From Candidatus Lachnoclostridium avicola (lineage in GTDB: Bacteria > Bacillota > Clostridia > Lachnospirales > Lachnospiraceae): 34,598 nt of DNA. The translations under genes and the position numbers were made by a program. The stretch covers positions 1-34,598 of the forward strand of contig DXFM01000046.1 in NCBI GenBank assembly GCA_019114465.1. The letters are read 5' to 3'. Below the pieces are notes generated by a model, which did not search any database, was not told the DNA's origin, and worked only from the letters and a program-made list of their open reading frames with translations. This document shows, in pieces, positions 1 through 9,283 of the stretch. How positions within the stretch are numbered: the stretch's first letter is position 1; every line of letters begins with the position of its first letter.

Positions 1-1
1 G

Positions 2-259
2 GATGTGGAAGAGTGTTACAAGTTTTTTGAGGATGTCTGTACGGTAAATGAACTCCTCTCCCTGTCCCAGCGCTACGAAGTGGCCAAAATGCTTCGGGAA
101 GAGAAAACCTATCTGGAGATCGCCTCCAGGACAGGAGCTTCCACCGCCACCATCAGCCGTGTGAACCGTTCTCTCAACTATGGAAACGACGGCTACGATA
201 TGGTGTTTGCCAGAGTGCAGGACGGTGAGAAGGAGGCGGAGGGAGAACCTCAGGCATGA
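2..259 (+). CDS. yerC: YerC/YecD-type TrpR-like repressor (5' end cut off by window)
   Basis: The reading frame is open from the first bases (Asp-Val-Glu-Glu-Cys) and ends at a TGA at 257-259, so the true start lies upstream; the family is usually about 100 residues and some 15-20 N-terminal residues seem to be missing. The visible part is all-helical, with the highly conserved stretch CTVNELLSLSQRYEVAKML followed by a helix-turn-helix (YLEIASRTGASTATISRVNR). Family knowledge: TrpR/YerC proteins are small DNA-binding regulators; the ligand of YerC is not established. The stop codon overlaps the start of the next gene (ATGA at 256-259), so the two are translationally coupled. The GTG at position 5 is an internal Val codon, not the start. 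Confidence 0.85.
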   Translation, partial: DVEECYKFFEDVCTVNELLSLSQRYEVAKMLREEKTYLEIASRTGASTATISRVNRSLNYGNDGYDMVFARVQDGEKEAEGEPQA

Positions 260-798
260 CGGCGGAGATCGTTTACACCAGCCGGACCGGCAACACTGAG
301 CTGCTGGCGGAGGAGATCCGAAAGCTGGCAGAGAGCCTGCCGGGCCCGGACCGGAACGTCCTGGTGAGAAAGCTGGGGGAACCGGAGAAAAATGGACTGG
401 AGTCAGATGGACCGGCGGAAAGAGGAGACTGGATTTTTGCAGGCTTCTGGGTAGACCGAGGAGACTGCGGCGGGGAAATGATCCGGTTTTTGGAGAGCCT
501 GCGGGGACAGAGGGTATTTCTCTTTGCCACGGCGGGATCGGGAAGCCCGGACTATCAGGAAAAGGTGATGAACCGGGTGCTCTCCCATGTGGACGCTTCC
601 AACCAGGTGGCTGGAACTTTCATGTGCCAGGGGAAAATGCTGCCCGGCGTGCGGGGAAAATACGAAGCCATTCTTCAGAGGGAGCCGGAGAGCGAACAGG
701 CGAAAGCCCGCATCCGCAATTTTGACCGGGCCCTGTTCCATCCGGATCAGGAAGATCTGGAGGCGCTGAGAGCCGCGGTCAGAAGAGCTTTTGTGTAA
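256..798 (+). CDS. flavodoxin family protein
   Basis: This is a 180-residue single-domain flavodoxin-like protein. The N-terminal strand leads into TSRTGNT (residues 8-14), the classical FMN-phosphate loop, and the middle has the strand-loop segments IFAGFWVDRG and VFLFATAGSG expected at the second and third FMN loops. It probably carries electrons in the cytoplasm, partner unknown. It overlaps the yerC stop codon by 4 bases (ATGA). The WVDRGDCGG segment resembles the flavodoxin subgroup found with gut bilirubin reductase (BilS), but no reductase gene is nearby, so I do not assign that role. A strong hairpin terminator follows immediately. Confidence 0.8.
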   Translation: MTAEIVYTSRTGNTELLAEEIRKLAESLPGPDRNVLVRKLGEPEKNGLESDGPAERGDWIFAGFWVDRGDCGGEMIRFLESLRGQRVFLFATAGSGSPDYQEKVMNRVLSHVDASNQVAGTFMCQGKMLPGVRGKYEAILQREPESEQAKARIRNFDRALFHPDQEDLEALRAAVRRAFV

Positions 799-804
799 AT
801 GAAA

Positions 805-839
805 ACGGTGAGGGATTTGTTCCTCACCGTCTTTTTTTA
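805..839. terminator. bidirectional intrinsic terminator between convergent genes
   Basis: A perfect 9-bp stem (ACGGTGAGG at 805-813 pairs with CCTCACCGT at 822-830) is followed by a run of seven T on the plus strand. The minus strand also ends in TTTT. It ends the flavodoxin transcript and overlaps the last codons of the convergent DUF1836 gene, whose stop is at 824-826. Confidence 0.85.
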
Positions 840-1441
840 TCCTTCGGGGAAGGCGTCTCCTCCCTCAGCTGATCGATCAGGGATTCAATGACCAGCTTCT
901 TTAAATACACGTCAAAGGCCAGCTCGCTGATAAAGGCGAAGAGCCGTAAAAATTCCCGCTCCTGCTCCGGCGCCTGGGAGAAGGTATCCTCCGCTGCCTG
1001 AAACTTCTGCTTCATGTCTTCCACCAGCCGCTTTTTCTGCTCGTCCCGCAGGGAGAAGACCTCCGTGTAGATGTCTTCCAGGGAGACAGGGGACTCGGTC
1101 TGAAAATGCTTTTCCGTCACCGGGCCCAGCAGGGTCTCGATGTCAGAGATGGAAAGCAGGTTTTTGTAGTAGTAGATAAAAATAAGCAGGAGCATATGCT
1201 CCTTGGAATATTTCTTCTTATCCGGGGGCGGAAGCAGGTTGTTCTTGGCGTAGTTGTTGATCATGGTCTTGGTGAGCACCTTATCCGCCTCGTTCCGCTT
1301 GAAATCTTTCAGGTGTTCCTCCATAAATGTGGTCACCTGGTCCATGTAGAGGGGAATTTCCGGGATCTGCTCCGCCCGCACGTGGGAGAGACTCTCCAGG
1401 TGTTTCAGCATTTCCTCTAATCTTTCTTCATTTGTTTTCAT
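824..1441 (-). CDS. DUF1836 family protein
   Basis: 205 residues. The block from about residue 28 to 110 (IPLYMDQVTTFMEEHL, LTKTMINNYAKNNLLPPP, KKKYSKEHMLLLIFIYYYK, LSISDIETLL) is the DUF1836 core, which has a MerR-like winged-helix look: TKTMINNYAKNNLLPPP reads as a recognition region. The C-terminal third is helical and charged, ending in a basic tail. The function is unknown; a DNA-binding regulatory role is an inference from the fold-like pattern. The ATG at 1439-1441 is preceded by GAGGTGA. It has its own minus-strand promoter and its 3' end lies in the convergent terminator. Confidence 0.8.
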   Translation of the reverse strand: MKTNEERLEEMLKHLESLSHVRAEQIPEIPLYMDQVTTFMEEHLKDFKRNEADKVLTKTMINNYAKNNLLPPPDKKKYSKEHMLLLIFIYYYKNLLSISDIETLLGPVTEKHFQTESPVSLEDIYTEVFSLRDEQKKRLVEDMKQKFQAAEDTFSQAPEQEREFLRLFAFISELAFDVYLKKLVIESLIDQLREETPSPKDKKRR

Positions 1442-1458
1442 CTTGTCACCTCATCTTC

Positions 1459-1487
1459 ATTATATAGTATTGAAAACCAGATGACAA
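1459..1487 (-). promoter_or_regulatory. sigma-A promoter for the DUF1836 gene
   Basis: On the minus strand TTGTCA (plus 1482-1487), a 17-base spacer and TATAAT (plus 1459-1464) lie just upstream of the DUF1836 start, giving a very short leader. Confidence 0.75.
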
Positions 1488-1512
1488 GAGGTGAGGAAGA
1501 TAAAATTTTCCG

Positions 1513-1983
1513 TCAGTTGAGAAGCCACACTCCGAAATTCAGGTATCCGGCGAAGGACACCCAGGCCAGATAGGGGATCAGAAGGCGGCCGGCGGCGGGG
1601 GAGAGAAGGGAAAACTTCACTTTCGCCGCGAAAATGAGGATCCACAGGAAAATCAGCCAGAAAAAGGAAAACAGCCAGGCGCCCAGACCGAAAAACAGCA
1701 GGGGCCAGAAAAAATTGGCCGCCAGCTGGGCCCCGTAGACTGTCAGCGCCCGCCGGACGGCGCGGCGGGATTTCCCCGACTCCAAGACGAGAAAGGAGGC
1801 GGTCCCCATGAGAAGAAAGAGGATCGTCCACACCAGGGGGAAAACCCACGCCGGCGGAGAGAGGGGAGGCTTTTTCAAGGTCTGGAACGTCTTCATTCCG
1901 TCCCTGGTGAGAAAGGCGGAGAGGCCGCCCACGGACAGGGGGACGGCGAGACAGATCAGGAGTTTCTTCCATTTTTCTTTCAT
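1513..1983 (-). CDS. tspO: TspO/MBR family membrane protein
   Basis: 156 residues with five predicted membrane helices. The hallmark loop KPPLSPPAWVFPLVWT follows helix 1, and a Trp/Phe-rich FFWPLLFFGLGAWLFSFFW and C-terminal PYLAWVSFAGYLNFGVW match the family. Bacterial TspO binds tetrapyrroles such as protoporphyrin IX and affects stress responses; its reaction in anaerobes is unsettled. I chose the ATG at 1981-1983, with GGGTGA seven bases upstream, over an in-frame TTG two codons earlier that would sit against the ribosome binding site. It lies downstream of lysR on the same strand with a 41-base gap and may be co-transcribed with it. Confidence 0.9.
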   Translation of the reverse strand: MKEKWKKLLICLAVPLSVGGLSAFLTRDGMKTFQTLKKPPLSPPAWVFPLVWTILFLLMGTASFLVLESGKSRRAVRRALTVYGAQLAANFFWPLLFFGLGAWLFSFFWLIFLWILIFAAKVKFSLLSPAAGRLLIPYLAWVSFAGYLNFGVWLLN

Positions 1984-2024
1984 AAACAATCACCCGTGTA
2001 TAGGATACGCGGGGCGCAGGTTTT

Positions 2025-2906
2025 TTATTCTTCCGCCGTCTGCCGTCCGCCGATCTGGAAGTGGGTGCACAGATACCGGTAGAAGTCCCGCACCGCAGGG
2101 TTTTTCCGGCCGTGGTCGTAGATGGTAAACAGCACCTTTCTGCGGCAGATGGGATCCCGGATGGGAAGGAGGACGGCAGATTTTGTGTTCAGCTCTCCCC
2201 AGGAGCGGATGGGCCAGAAAGCGATTCCCATGCCGGCCACCGTCAGGTTTTTCACCGATTCCGGATTGTCGCTCTCAAAGATGATGTGGGGCGTGAAGCC
2301 GGCGCTCTGGCAGAAGCTGTCGCAGAAAGCCCGGATCAGCCGGGATTTGTCCAGGCTGATGAAATCTTCGTGGGCCATGTCGGAGAGACGCACGTAGGGC
2401 TGGGCGGCGAACCGGGAGGAGGCGGGCACCGCCATGAAAAATTCTTCTTCCAGCACCACGGTGTGGTCGTCGCAGACCGGAAGGCTGCCGATGACCGTGG
2501 AGACGGAGATGTCGATGAAATCGTCCGGTTTTTTCTGGGACAGGATAAAGCTGACATCCGGCCGGATGGATTTATAGCCGATGATGCAGTTGGTCACGTA
2601 GGAGGAGGCGGCCATAAGGTTCAGCCGGATCAGATGACTGGTGCTGTACTGGGATTCCTTCAGCTCCGCCGGCAGGTTGTCGATGGAATGGAGGATGGGG
2701 CGGAGCCGCTTTTCCAACAGCTTTCCGTGCTCGTTTAAGGTGATCCGGTGCCTGGACCGGTCAAAGAGTTCCACCCCAAGTTCCGACTCCAGTCTTTTGA
2801 TGGATTGAGAAAGTGCAGGCTGGGCAATGTGAAGTTCGTCCGCCGCTTTTGTCATATTTTCATATTTTGCGGCTGTCATAAAATAGCGAAATTGCAGCAG
2901 TTCCAT
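2025..2906 (-). CDS. LysR-type transcriptional regulator
   Basis: 293 residues, the normal size of the family. Residues 1-60 are the winged helix-turn-helix (MELLQFRYFMTAAKYENMTKAADELHIAQPALSQSIKRLE is the textbook pattern; described here in two parts: a start MELLQFRYFMTAAKY and the recognition part LHIAQPALSQSIKRLE). Residues 90-290 form the periplasmic-binding-like effector domain. The effector cannot be told from sequence. The ATG at 2904-2906 follows GGAAA. It is divergent from the ATP synthase operon and upstream of tspO; its likely targets are itself, tspO or the neighbouring promoter. A perfect 7-bp inverted repeat lies 29 bases upstream of its start. Confidence 0.92.
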   Translation of the reverse strand: MELLQFRYFMTAAKYENMTKAADELHIAQPALSQSIKRLESELGVELFDRSRHRITLNEHGKLLEKRLRPILHSIDNLPAELKESQYSTSHLIRLNLMAASSYVTNCIIGYKSIRPDVSFILSQKKPDDFIDISVSTVIGSLPVCDDHTVVLEEEFFMAVPASSRFAAQPYVRLSDMAHEDFISLDKSRLIRAFCDSFCQSAGFTPHIIFESDNPESVKNLTVAGMGIAFWPIRSWGELNTKSAVLLPIRDPICRRKVLFTIYDHGRKNPAVRDFYRYLCTHFQIGGRQTAEE

Positions 2907-2934
2907 AAGTTTCCTTTCGTCATAAGTACCAAAT

Positions 2935-2950
2935 ATAACATGAATGTTAT
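2935..2950. promoter_or_regulatory. inverted repeat, candidate LysR operator
   Basis: ATAACAT and ATGTTAT form a perfect 7-bp inverted repeat separated by two bases, in the AT-rich gap between lysR and the atp operon. A TATAAT-like box for the minus strand lies directly next to it. LysR regulators usually bind dyads in the divergent intergenic region; assignment to this LysR is inference. Confidence 0.5.
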
Positions 2951-2970
2951 TATATCATAAGAATTATATA

Positions 2971-2999
2971 TTGGATATTATCTTTTTTGTGATTATACT
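2971..2999 (+). promoter_or_regulatory. promoter of the ATP synthase operon
   Basis: TTGGAT (2971-2976), a 17-base spacer and TATACT (2994-2999) precede atpB. The start point would fall near 3005, which gives a leader of about 90 bases if atpB begins at 3094. Confidence 0.6.
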
Positions 3000-3093
3000 A
3001 AGGTAGTTGTGTGAGATTGAATACAAAGAACACAAAAAAATACCCCCGACGGGGAGAGAGGAGAGGAGCCATACGGATATAGCGGAGAGAATT

Positions 3094-3756
3094 GTGGAGG
3101 AGCTGAATTCCAAAACCGCTTTCGTCATTCCTGTGTTCGGCGGGATTCCCGTGGGAGAATCGGTGGTGGTCACCTGGATCATCATGGCGGTTCTTGTCAT
3201 CGGATCCATGGTGCTGGTGCGGGGACTGAAGGTGGAGAATGTGGGAAAGAAGCAGCTGGCGCTGGAAGCGTTCATCGGATTTCTCCACGACTTTTTCGGA
3301 GATCTCCTGGGAAAAGAAGGGGCCGGATATATTCCCTATCTGATCACGGTGGCCATTTTCATCGGAGTGGCCAATCTGATCGGGCTTCTGGGATTTACGC
3401 CTCCTACCAAGGACATCAATGTGACGGCCGGCCTGGCCATATGCAGCATCGCGGTGATCGAATATTCGGGCCTGCATAAAAAAGGGCTGAAAAAATGGCT
3501 GAAGAGCTTTACGGAGCCCATACCGCTCATCACTCCCATCAATATCCTGGAAATATTCATCCGGCCGGTGTCACTGTGCATGCGGCTGTTTGGAAATGTT
3601 CTGGGAGCTTACGTGGTGATGGAGCTGATCAAGATCGTGCTCCCGGTGGGACTGCCGGTTCCGTTCAGCCTGTATTTCGACATTTTCGACGGGCTGATTC
3701 AGGCCTATGTATTTGTGTTTTTGACATCGCTGTTTATTAAGGAAGCGGTGGAGTAA
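3094..3756 (+). CDS. atpB: ATP synthase F0 subunit a
   Basis: This subunit forms the membrane half-channels beside the c ring. The frame shows the expected hydrophobic segments, and the invariant Arg helix is present in SLCMRLFGNVLGAYVVMELI; the ending FDGLIQAYVFVFLTSLFIKEA is the conserved last helix. From the GTG at 3094 the product is 220 residues, near the family minimum. The start is uncertain: there is no in-frame ATG before residue IIM of the first helix. Other candidates are ATA at 3079, ten bases after a good GAGAGGAG, and TTG at 3007, which would sit at the transcription start and add a non-homologous-looking 29 residues. First gene of the operon; no atpI upstream. Confidence 0.9.
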   Translation: MEELNSKTAFVIPVFGGIPVGESVVVTWIIMAVLVIGSMVLVRGLKVENVGKKQLALEAFIGFLHDFFGDLLGKEGAGYIPYLITVAIFIGVANLIGLLGFTPPTKDINVTAGLAICSIAVIEYSGLHKKGLKKWLKSFTEPIPLITPINILEIFIRPVSLCMRLFGNVLGAYVVMELIKIVLPVGLPVPFSLYFDIFDGLIQAYVFVFLTSLFIKEAVE

Positions 3757-3813
3757 AGGAAGGGGCCCGACGCCCCGAAAATCAGAAAACAAGAAGAAAA
3801 GGAGAGAACAATC

Positions 3814-4032
3814 ATGTCATTAGTAGCAATTGGAGCAGCATTAGCAGCGTTAACAGGAATTGGAGCAGGAATCGGTATCGGCCTTGCAACTTATAAGGCA
3901 GTGGACGCCATCGCAAGACAGCCGGAGGCTGAGAGCGGAATCACCAAAGCTCTTCTGCTGGGATGTGCCCTGGCAGAGGCAACGGCTATTTACGGCTTTG
4001 TAGTAGCTCTTCTGATCATCTTTACATTATAA
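3814..4032 (+). CDS. atpE: ATP synthase F0 subunit c
   Basis: A 72-residue hairpin of two membrane helices joined by the polar loop ARQPEAES (residues 34-41). Helix 1 carries the close-packing glycine repeat GIGAGIGIG (15-23); helix 2 carries the ion-binding Glu55 in LAEATAIYG. Aligning by eye to the sodium-type Ilyobacter c subunit, the sodium ligands Gln32 and Ser66 are replaced by Ile22 and Ala56, so proton coupling is predicted. The ATG at 3814 follows AAGGAG. It is separated from atpB by 57 bases, the largest gap in the operon, as expected for a subunit made in excess. Confidence 0.97.
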   Translation: MSLVAIGAALAALTGIGAGIGIGLATYKAVDAIARQPEAESGITKALLLGCALAEATAIYGFVVALLIIFTL

Positions 4033-4056
4033 TAAAGGAAAGGCGGCAAAGAAACG

Positions 4057-4539
4057 ATGCTCAGTATTAATATGGATCTTGTATGGACCATTATCAACCT
4101 GATCATCCTCTATGTTCTGCTGAAAAAATTTCTCATTAAGCCGGTGACATCCATTATGGAGCAGAGAAAAGCCCTGATCGAAGGTTCTCTGGCCAATGCC
4201 AGAAAGCAGGAGGAAGAGAGCACAGAGCTGAAACGGCGGTACGAGGAAGCGTTGAAGGACGCTGACGGGGAGGCGGCCCGGATTCTGGAAAAAGCCAGGG
4301 ACGACGCCAAAGCCCAGAGCGAGCGCATGATGAAGGAAGCGGACGCCCAGGCCCGAAAGGTGCTGGAGAACGCCAGAGAGGCGGCCCAGAAAGAGCATGA
4401 GATGGCTCTTGCCGGAGCCAGGACGGAGATCGGAGAGCTGGCGGTGCAGGCGGCGAAGAAGCTTCTTTCCGGCGGGGACGCCGGGGCGGACAGCCGTCTT
4501 TATGACAGCTTTATCGGAAGGACAGGAGAGGAAAAATGA
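4057..4539 (+). CDS. atpF: ATP synthase F0 subunit b
   Basis: 160 residues: one N-terminal membrane helix (LVWTIINLIILYVLLKKFL) followed by a long charged coiled coil with many Ala, Glu and Lys residues, which forms the peripheral stalk. The conserved PVTSIMEQRKALIEGSLANA block right after the membrane helix fixes the family. The stop overlaps the atpH start as ATGA (4536-4539). Confidence 0.95.
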   Translation: MLSINMDLVWTIINLIILYVLLKKFLIKPVTSIMEQRKALIEGSLANARKQEEESTELKRRYEEALKDADGEAARILEKARDDAKAQSERMMKEADAQARKVLENAREAAQKEHEMALAGARTEIGELAVQAAKKLLSGGDAGADSRLYDSFIGRTGEEK

Positions 4540-5039
4540 CGGAGACGGCAATGAATTACGGCAGAGTTCTCTGTGACTTAAAGCTGCCGGAGGAGGAGAT
4601 TCTTCAGGCGGAGGAAATCCTTCAGGCGGTGCCGGAGCTTAAGAAGGTCCTGGAAAGCCCGGCGGTGAAACAGGAGCAGAAGGAGAAAGCCATCGACCGC
4701 ATTTTCCCGAACGGAATCCGGAATTTCCTCAAGGTGGTCTGCCGTCATCAGGAGGCAGCTCTCCTTGGGGAAATTTTTGAGGCTTACCGGGATGTGTACT
4801 GCAGGGAGCATCACATCCTGCGGGCACGGCTGACCTATGTGACTGCACCGGATGAGAGACAGCAGGCGGGGATCACAGAGCTTTTAAAGCGGCGCTACCA
4901 GGCAGAAACGGTGGAACTGAATATGGAACAGGACAACAGCCTGATGGGCGGCTTCGTGATCCGGGCCGCCGGACAGGAGACGGACTGCAGCCTGAAGGGC
5001 AGGCTGGCCCGTCTGGAAGAGAAACTGACCCGGAGGTGA
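4536..5039 (+). CDS. atpH: ATP synthase F1 subunit delta
   Basis: 167 residues, slightly short for the OSCP/delta family (about 175-180). The N-terminal helical domain holds ELKKVLESPAVKQEQKEKAI and NFLKVVCRHQEAALL; the C-terminal end has the family signature MGGFVIRAAGQETDCSLKGR. It links the peripheral stalk to the top of the alpha/beta hexamer. It overlaps atpF by 4 bases and its stop lies inside the atpA ribosome binding site. Confidence 0.93.
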   Translation: MTETAMNYGRVLCDLKLPEEEILQAEEILQAVPELKKVLESPAVKQEQKEKAIDRIFPNGIRNFLKVVCRHQEAALLGEIFEAYRDVYCREHHILRARLTYVTAPDERQQAGITELLKRRYQAETVELNMEQDNSLMGGFVIRAAGQETDCSLKGRLARLEEKLTRR

Positions 5040-5045
5040 GAGAGC

Positions 5046-6554
5046 GTGAGCGCAGTAAATTCAGAAGATATTATTTCCATCCTGAGAGAGGAGATCGACC
5101 AGTTTGATATGGAGACAGCTCCCCAGGATGTGGGTGAGGTCATCTCTGTGGGCGACGGCATTGCCACCGTTTACGGGATCGACCACGTCATGTACGGCGA
5201 GATCGTCACCTTTGAGTGCGGAGTCAAGGGAATGGTCCAGGACATCCGCAGAAATGAGACCGGCGTGATCATTTTCGGACATGACACAGAGGTGAGCGAA
5301 GGCTCAAAAGTATACAGAACAAAGAAAAAAGCGGGAGTTCCCGTGGGCGACGGCTTTATCGGAAGAGTGGTAAACGCCCTGGGAGCGCCGATTGACGGAA
5401 AGGGGGAGATTCCGGCGGACGACTACCGCCCGGTGGAGCAGGAAGCTCCCGGAATCGTGGAGAGAAAGTCAGTTTCCGTCCCCATGGAGACGGGAATTCT
5501 GGCCATTGACTCCATGTTCCCCATCGGCCGGGGCCAGAGAGAGCTGATCATCGGCGACCGGCAGACAGGAAAGACGGCCATCGCCACAGACGCCATCTTG
5601 AATCAGAAGGGAAACGGCGTGATCTGCATCTATGTGGCCATCGGACAGAAGGCTTCCACAGTGGCGAAGCTGGTGTCCACCCTGGAGAAAAACGGGGCTA
5701 TGGAGTACACCACCGTGTTCGCGGCCATGGCCAGCGAGAGCGCCCCTCTTCAGTACATCATTCCCTATGCGGCGACGGCCCTGGCGGAGTATTTCATGTA
5801 TAAGGGCAAGGACGTGCTCATCGTCTACGATGACCTGTCCAAGCACGCGGTGGCTTACCGTGCCCTGTCCCTGCTGCTGGAGCGTTCTCCGGGACGTGAG
5901 GCTTATCCGGGAGACGTGTTCTACCTTCATTCCAGACTGCTGGAGCGTTCCAGCCGGCTGAGCGATGAGGCGGGGGGCGGTTCCATCACGGCTCTGCCCA
6001 TTATTGAGACCCAGGCGGGAGACGTTTCCGCCTACATTCCCACCAACGTCATTTCCATTACTGACGGCCAGATTTTCCTGGAGAGCGATTTGTTCTTCGC
6101 CGGAAACCGGCCGGCTGTGAACGTGGGACTTTCCGTATCCCGTGTGGGCGGCGCGGCCCAGACGAAGGCCATGAAGAAGGCCAGCGGAAGTCTGAGAGTG
6201 GATCTGGCCCAGTTCCGGGAGATGGAGGTGTTTACCCAGTTCAGCTCAGACCTGGATGAGAATACGAAGGCGGAGCTGCAGTACGGAAAATGTCTGATGG
6301 AGCTGTTAAAGCAGCCCCAGAACCATCCCCTTTCCATGGCAAGACAGGTGATCACCCTGTGGACAGCAACCCACAAGGCACTGGTGGATGTGGATGTAAA
6401 GGATTTGAAGAAGGTTCAGATGGACATGCTGGATTACTTTGATTCCAGATACCCGGAGGTGGGAAGAGAGCTGGAGGAGACGAAAGTTCTCTCCGATGAG
6501 CTGGGAGAAAAGATTCTTAAGATCGCGGAAGAGTTTTTGAAGAAGAGCAGGTGA
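5046..6554 (+). CDS. atpA: ATP synthase F1 subunit alpha
   Basis: 502 residues, full length. Walker A GDRQTGKT is at residues 170-177, matching the position in other alpha subunits, and the noncatalytic nucleotide-site region [20 protein letters not shown] is intact, as is the Arg-finger motif [13 protein letters not shown]. It starts at GTG 5046 with GGAGGTGA (5032-5039) six bases ahead; there is no ATG alternative near it. The ribosome binding site overlaps the atpH stop codon, suggesting coupled translation. Confidence 0.98.
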   Translation: MSAVNSEDIISILREEIDQFDMETAPQDVGEVISVGDGIATVYGIDHVMYGEIVTFECGVKGMVQDIRRNETGVIIFGHDTEVSEGSKVYRTKKKAGVPVGDGFIGRVVNALGAPIDGKGEIPADDYRPVEQEAPGIVERKSVSVPMETGILAIDSMFPIGRGQRELIIGDRQTGKTAIATDAILNQKGNGVICIYVAIGQKASTVAKLVSTLEKNGAMEYTTVFAAMASESAPLQYIIPYAATALAEYFMYKGKDVLIVYDDLSKHAVAYRALSLLLERSPGREAYPGDVFYLHSRLLERSSRLSDEAGGGSITALPIIETQAGDVSAYIPTNVISITDGQIFLESDLFFAGNRPAVNVGLSVSRVGGAAQTKAMKKASGSLRVDLAQFREMEVFTQFSSDLDENTKAELQYGKCLMELLKQPQNHPLSMARQVITLWTATHKALVDVDVKDLKKVQMDMLDYFDSRYPEVGRELEETKVLSDELGEKILKIAEEFLKKSR

Positions 6555-6558
6555 CATC

Positions 6559-7461
6559 ATGGCAAGCGCAAAGGAAATACAGAACCGGATCAAGAGCGTA
6601 AAGGACACGAGAAAGATCACCAACGCCATGTACATGATCTCTTCCTCAAAGATGAAGAGGGCCAAAAAGGTGCTGGAGGACACAGAGCCTTATTTCTTCG
6701 CCCTCCGCTCCGCCATTGCCAGGGTTCTGCGCCATGTGCCGGACATGAAGCACCGGTATTTTGACACCAGGCCCCAGATCCGGCCGGAGGACCGGAAGAT
6801 CGGATACATTCTCGTATCCGGCGACAAGGGACTGGCGGGAGCCTACAACCACAACGTGTTTAAAATGGCGGAGGAGAGGATCGCTGGCCCTGGAAAATTC
6901 CGGCTGTTTGTGCTGGGAGAGGTGGGCCGGCAGTATTTTGCGAAGAAGCAGATGGACGTGGACACCAATTTCCGGTACACAGTGCAGAAGCCTACCATGC
7001 ACCGGGCCAGACAGATCTCCGAGCGGATGATTGATCTGTACCTGACGGGAAAGCTGGATGAGGTGTACATCATCTACACCCAGATGATCAATTCCGTCAC
7101 CATGGAGGCGGAGGTGGAGCAGCTGCTCCCCTTAAACAAGGTGACTTTTAACAATCCGGATATGGCCAGGGACATGGCGGCGGTGCACCAGGAGGAGATC
7201 CAGTTCACCCCGTCCCCCTACGCGGTGATCGACAGCATTGTGCCCAACTACCTGAGCGGCATGATCTACAGCTGTCTGGTGGAGTCCTACGCCAGTGAGC
7301 ACAATTCCCGGATGATGGCCATGGAGACGGCCACCAGCAGCGCGGACGAGATGTTAAAGAATCTGTCCGTGGAGTACAACCGGGTGCGCCAGGCAGCCAT
7401 CACTCAGGAGATCACCGAGGTGATCGGCGGCGCGAAGGCGCAGAGAAAGAAGAGGCGGTAA
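6559..7461 (+). CDS. atpG: ATP synthase F1 subunit gamma
   Basis: 300 residues, the usual size. It is the central rotor shaft. The N-terminal helix IQNRIKSVKDTRKITNAMYM and the C-terminal helix MKNLSVEYNRVRQAAITQEI-like segment (MLKNLSVEYNRVRQAAITQ) that form the antiparallel coiled coil are both conserved, as is VSGDKGLAGAYN in the Rossmann-like part. The ATG at 6559 follows GCAGGTGA; the gap to atpA is four bases. Confidence 0.96.
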   Translation: MASAKEIQNRIKSVKDTRKITNAMYMISSSKMKRAKKVLEDTEPYFFALRSAIARVLRHVPDMKHRYFDTRPQIRPEDRKIGYILVSGDKGLAGAYNHNVFKMAEERIAGPGKFRLFVLGEVGRQYFAKKQMDVDTNFRYTVQKPTMHRARQISERMIDLYLTGKLDEVYIIYTQMINSVTMEAEVEQLLPLNKVTFNNPDMARDMAAVHQEEIQFTPSPYAVIDSIVPNYLSGMIYSCLVESYASEHNSRMMAMETATSSADEMLKNLSVEYNRVRQAAITQEITEVIGGAKAQRKKRR

Positions 7462-8859
<1,398 letters not shown>

Positions 8860-8862
8860 TCT

Positions 8863-9276
8863 ATGGAGAGGACATTCGGACTGCATATTGTGGCCAGTGA
8901 CAAGGATTTTTACAGCGGAAGAGGGAAAAAAATCGTTCTTCCTATGAAAGACGGAGAAATCTGCATCCTGCCCCGCCACAGCGATTTGATGATTGCCATT
9001 GTGCCCGGGGAGATGCGGTTTGAGACGGCGGACGGGGAACAGCGGACGGCCATTGTGGGCGGCGGCTTTGCCCAGATCATCAATAACCGTGTCACCGTGC
9101 TGGCGGATTCGGTGGAGCGGCCGGAGGACATTGACTTAAAGCGCGCCCAGGAGGCGAAGGAGCGGGCGAAAGAACAGCTGCGCCAGAAGCAGAGTATCGA
9201 GGAATACTACATTTCCAGAGCAGCCCTGGCCCGAGCCATGTCCAGACTGAAGGCCGGCGGACGCAAGGAAAGCTGA
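8863..9276 (+). CDS. atpC: ATP synthase F1 subunit epsilon
   Basis: 137 residues. The N-terminal beta-sandwich (FGLHIVASDKDFYSGRGKKI, LPRHSDLMIAIVPGEMRF, VGGGFAQIINNRVTVLADS) is typical, and the C-terminal helical hairpin with AKERAKEQLRQKQ is complete, so inhibitory regulation of ATP hydrolysis is possible. It ends the atp gene set, but no terminator follows: the next gene begins after seven bases. Confidence 0.94.
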   Translation: MERTFGLHIVASDKDFYSGRGKKIVLPMKDGEICILPRHSDLMIAIVPGEMRFETADGEQRTAIVGGGFAQIINNRVTVLADSVERPEDIDLKRAQEAKERAKEQLRQKQSIEEYYISRAALARAMSRLKAGGRKES

Positions 9277-9283
9277 TAAGAAA

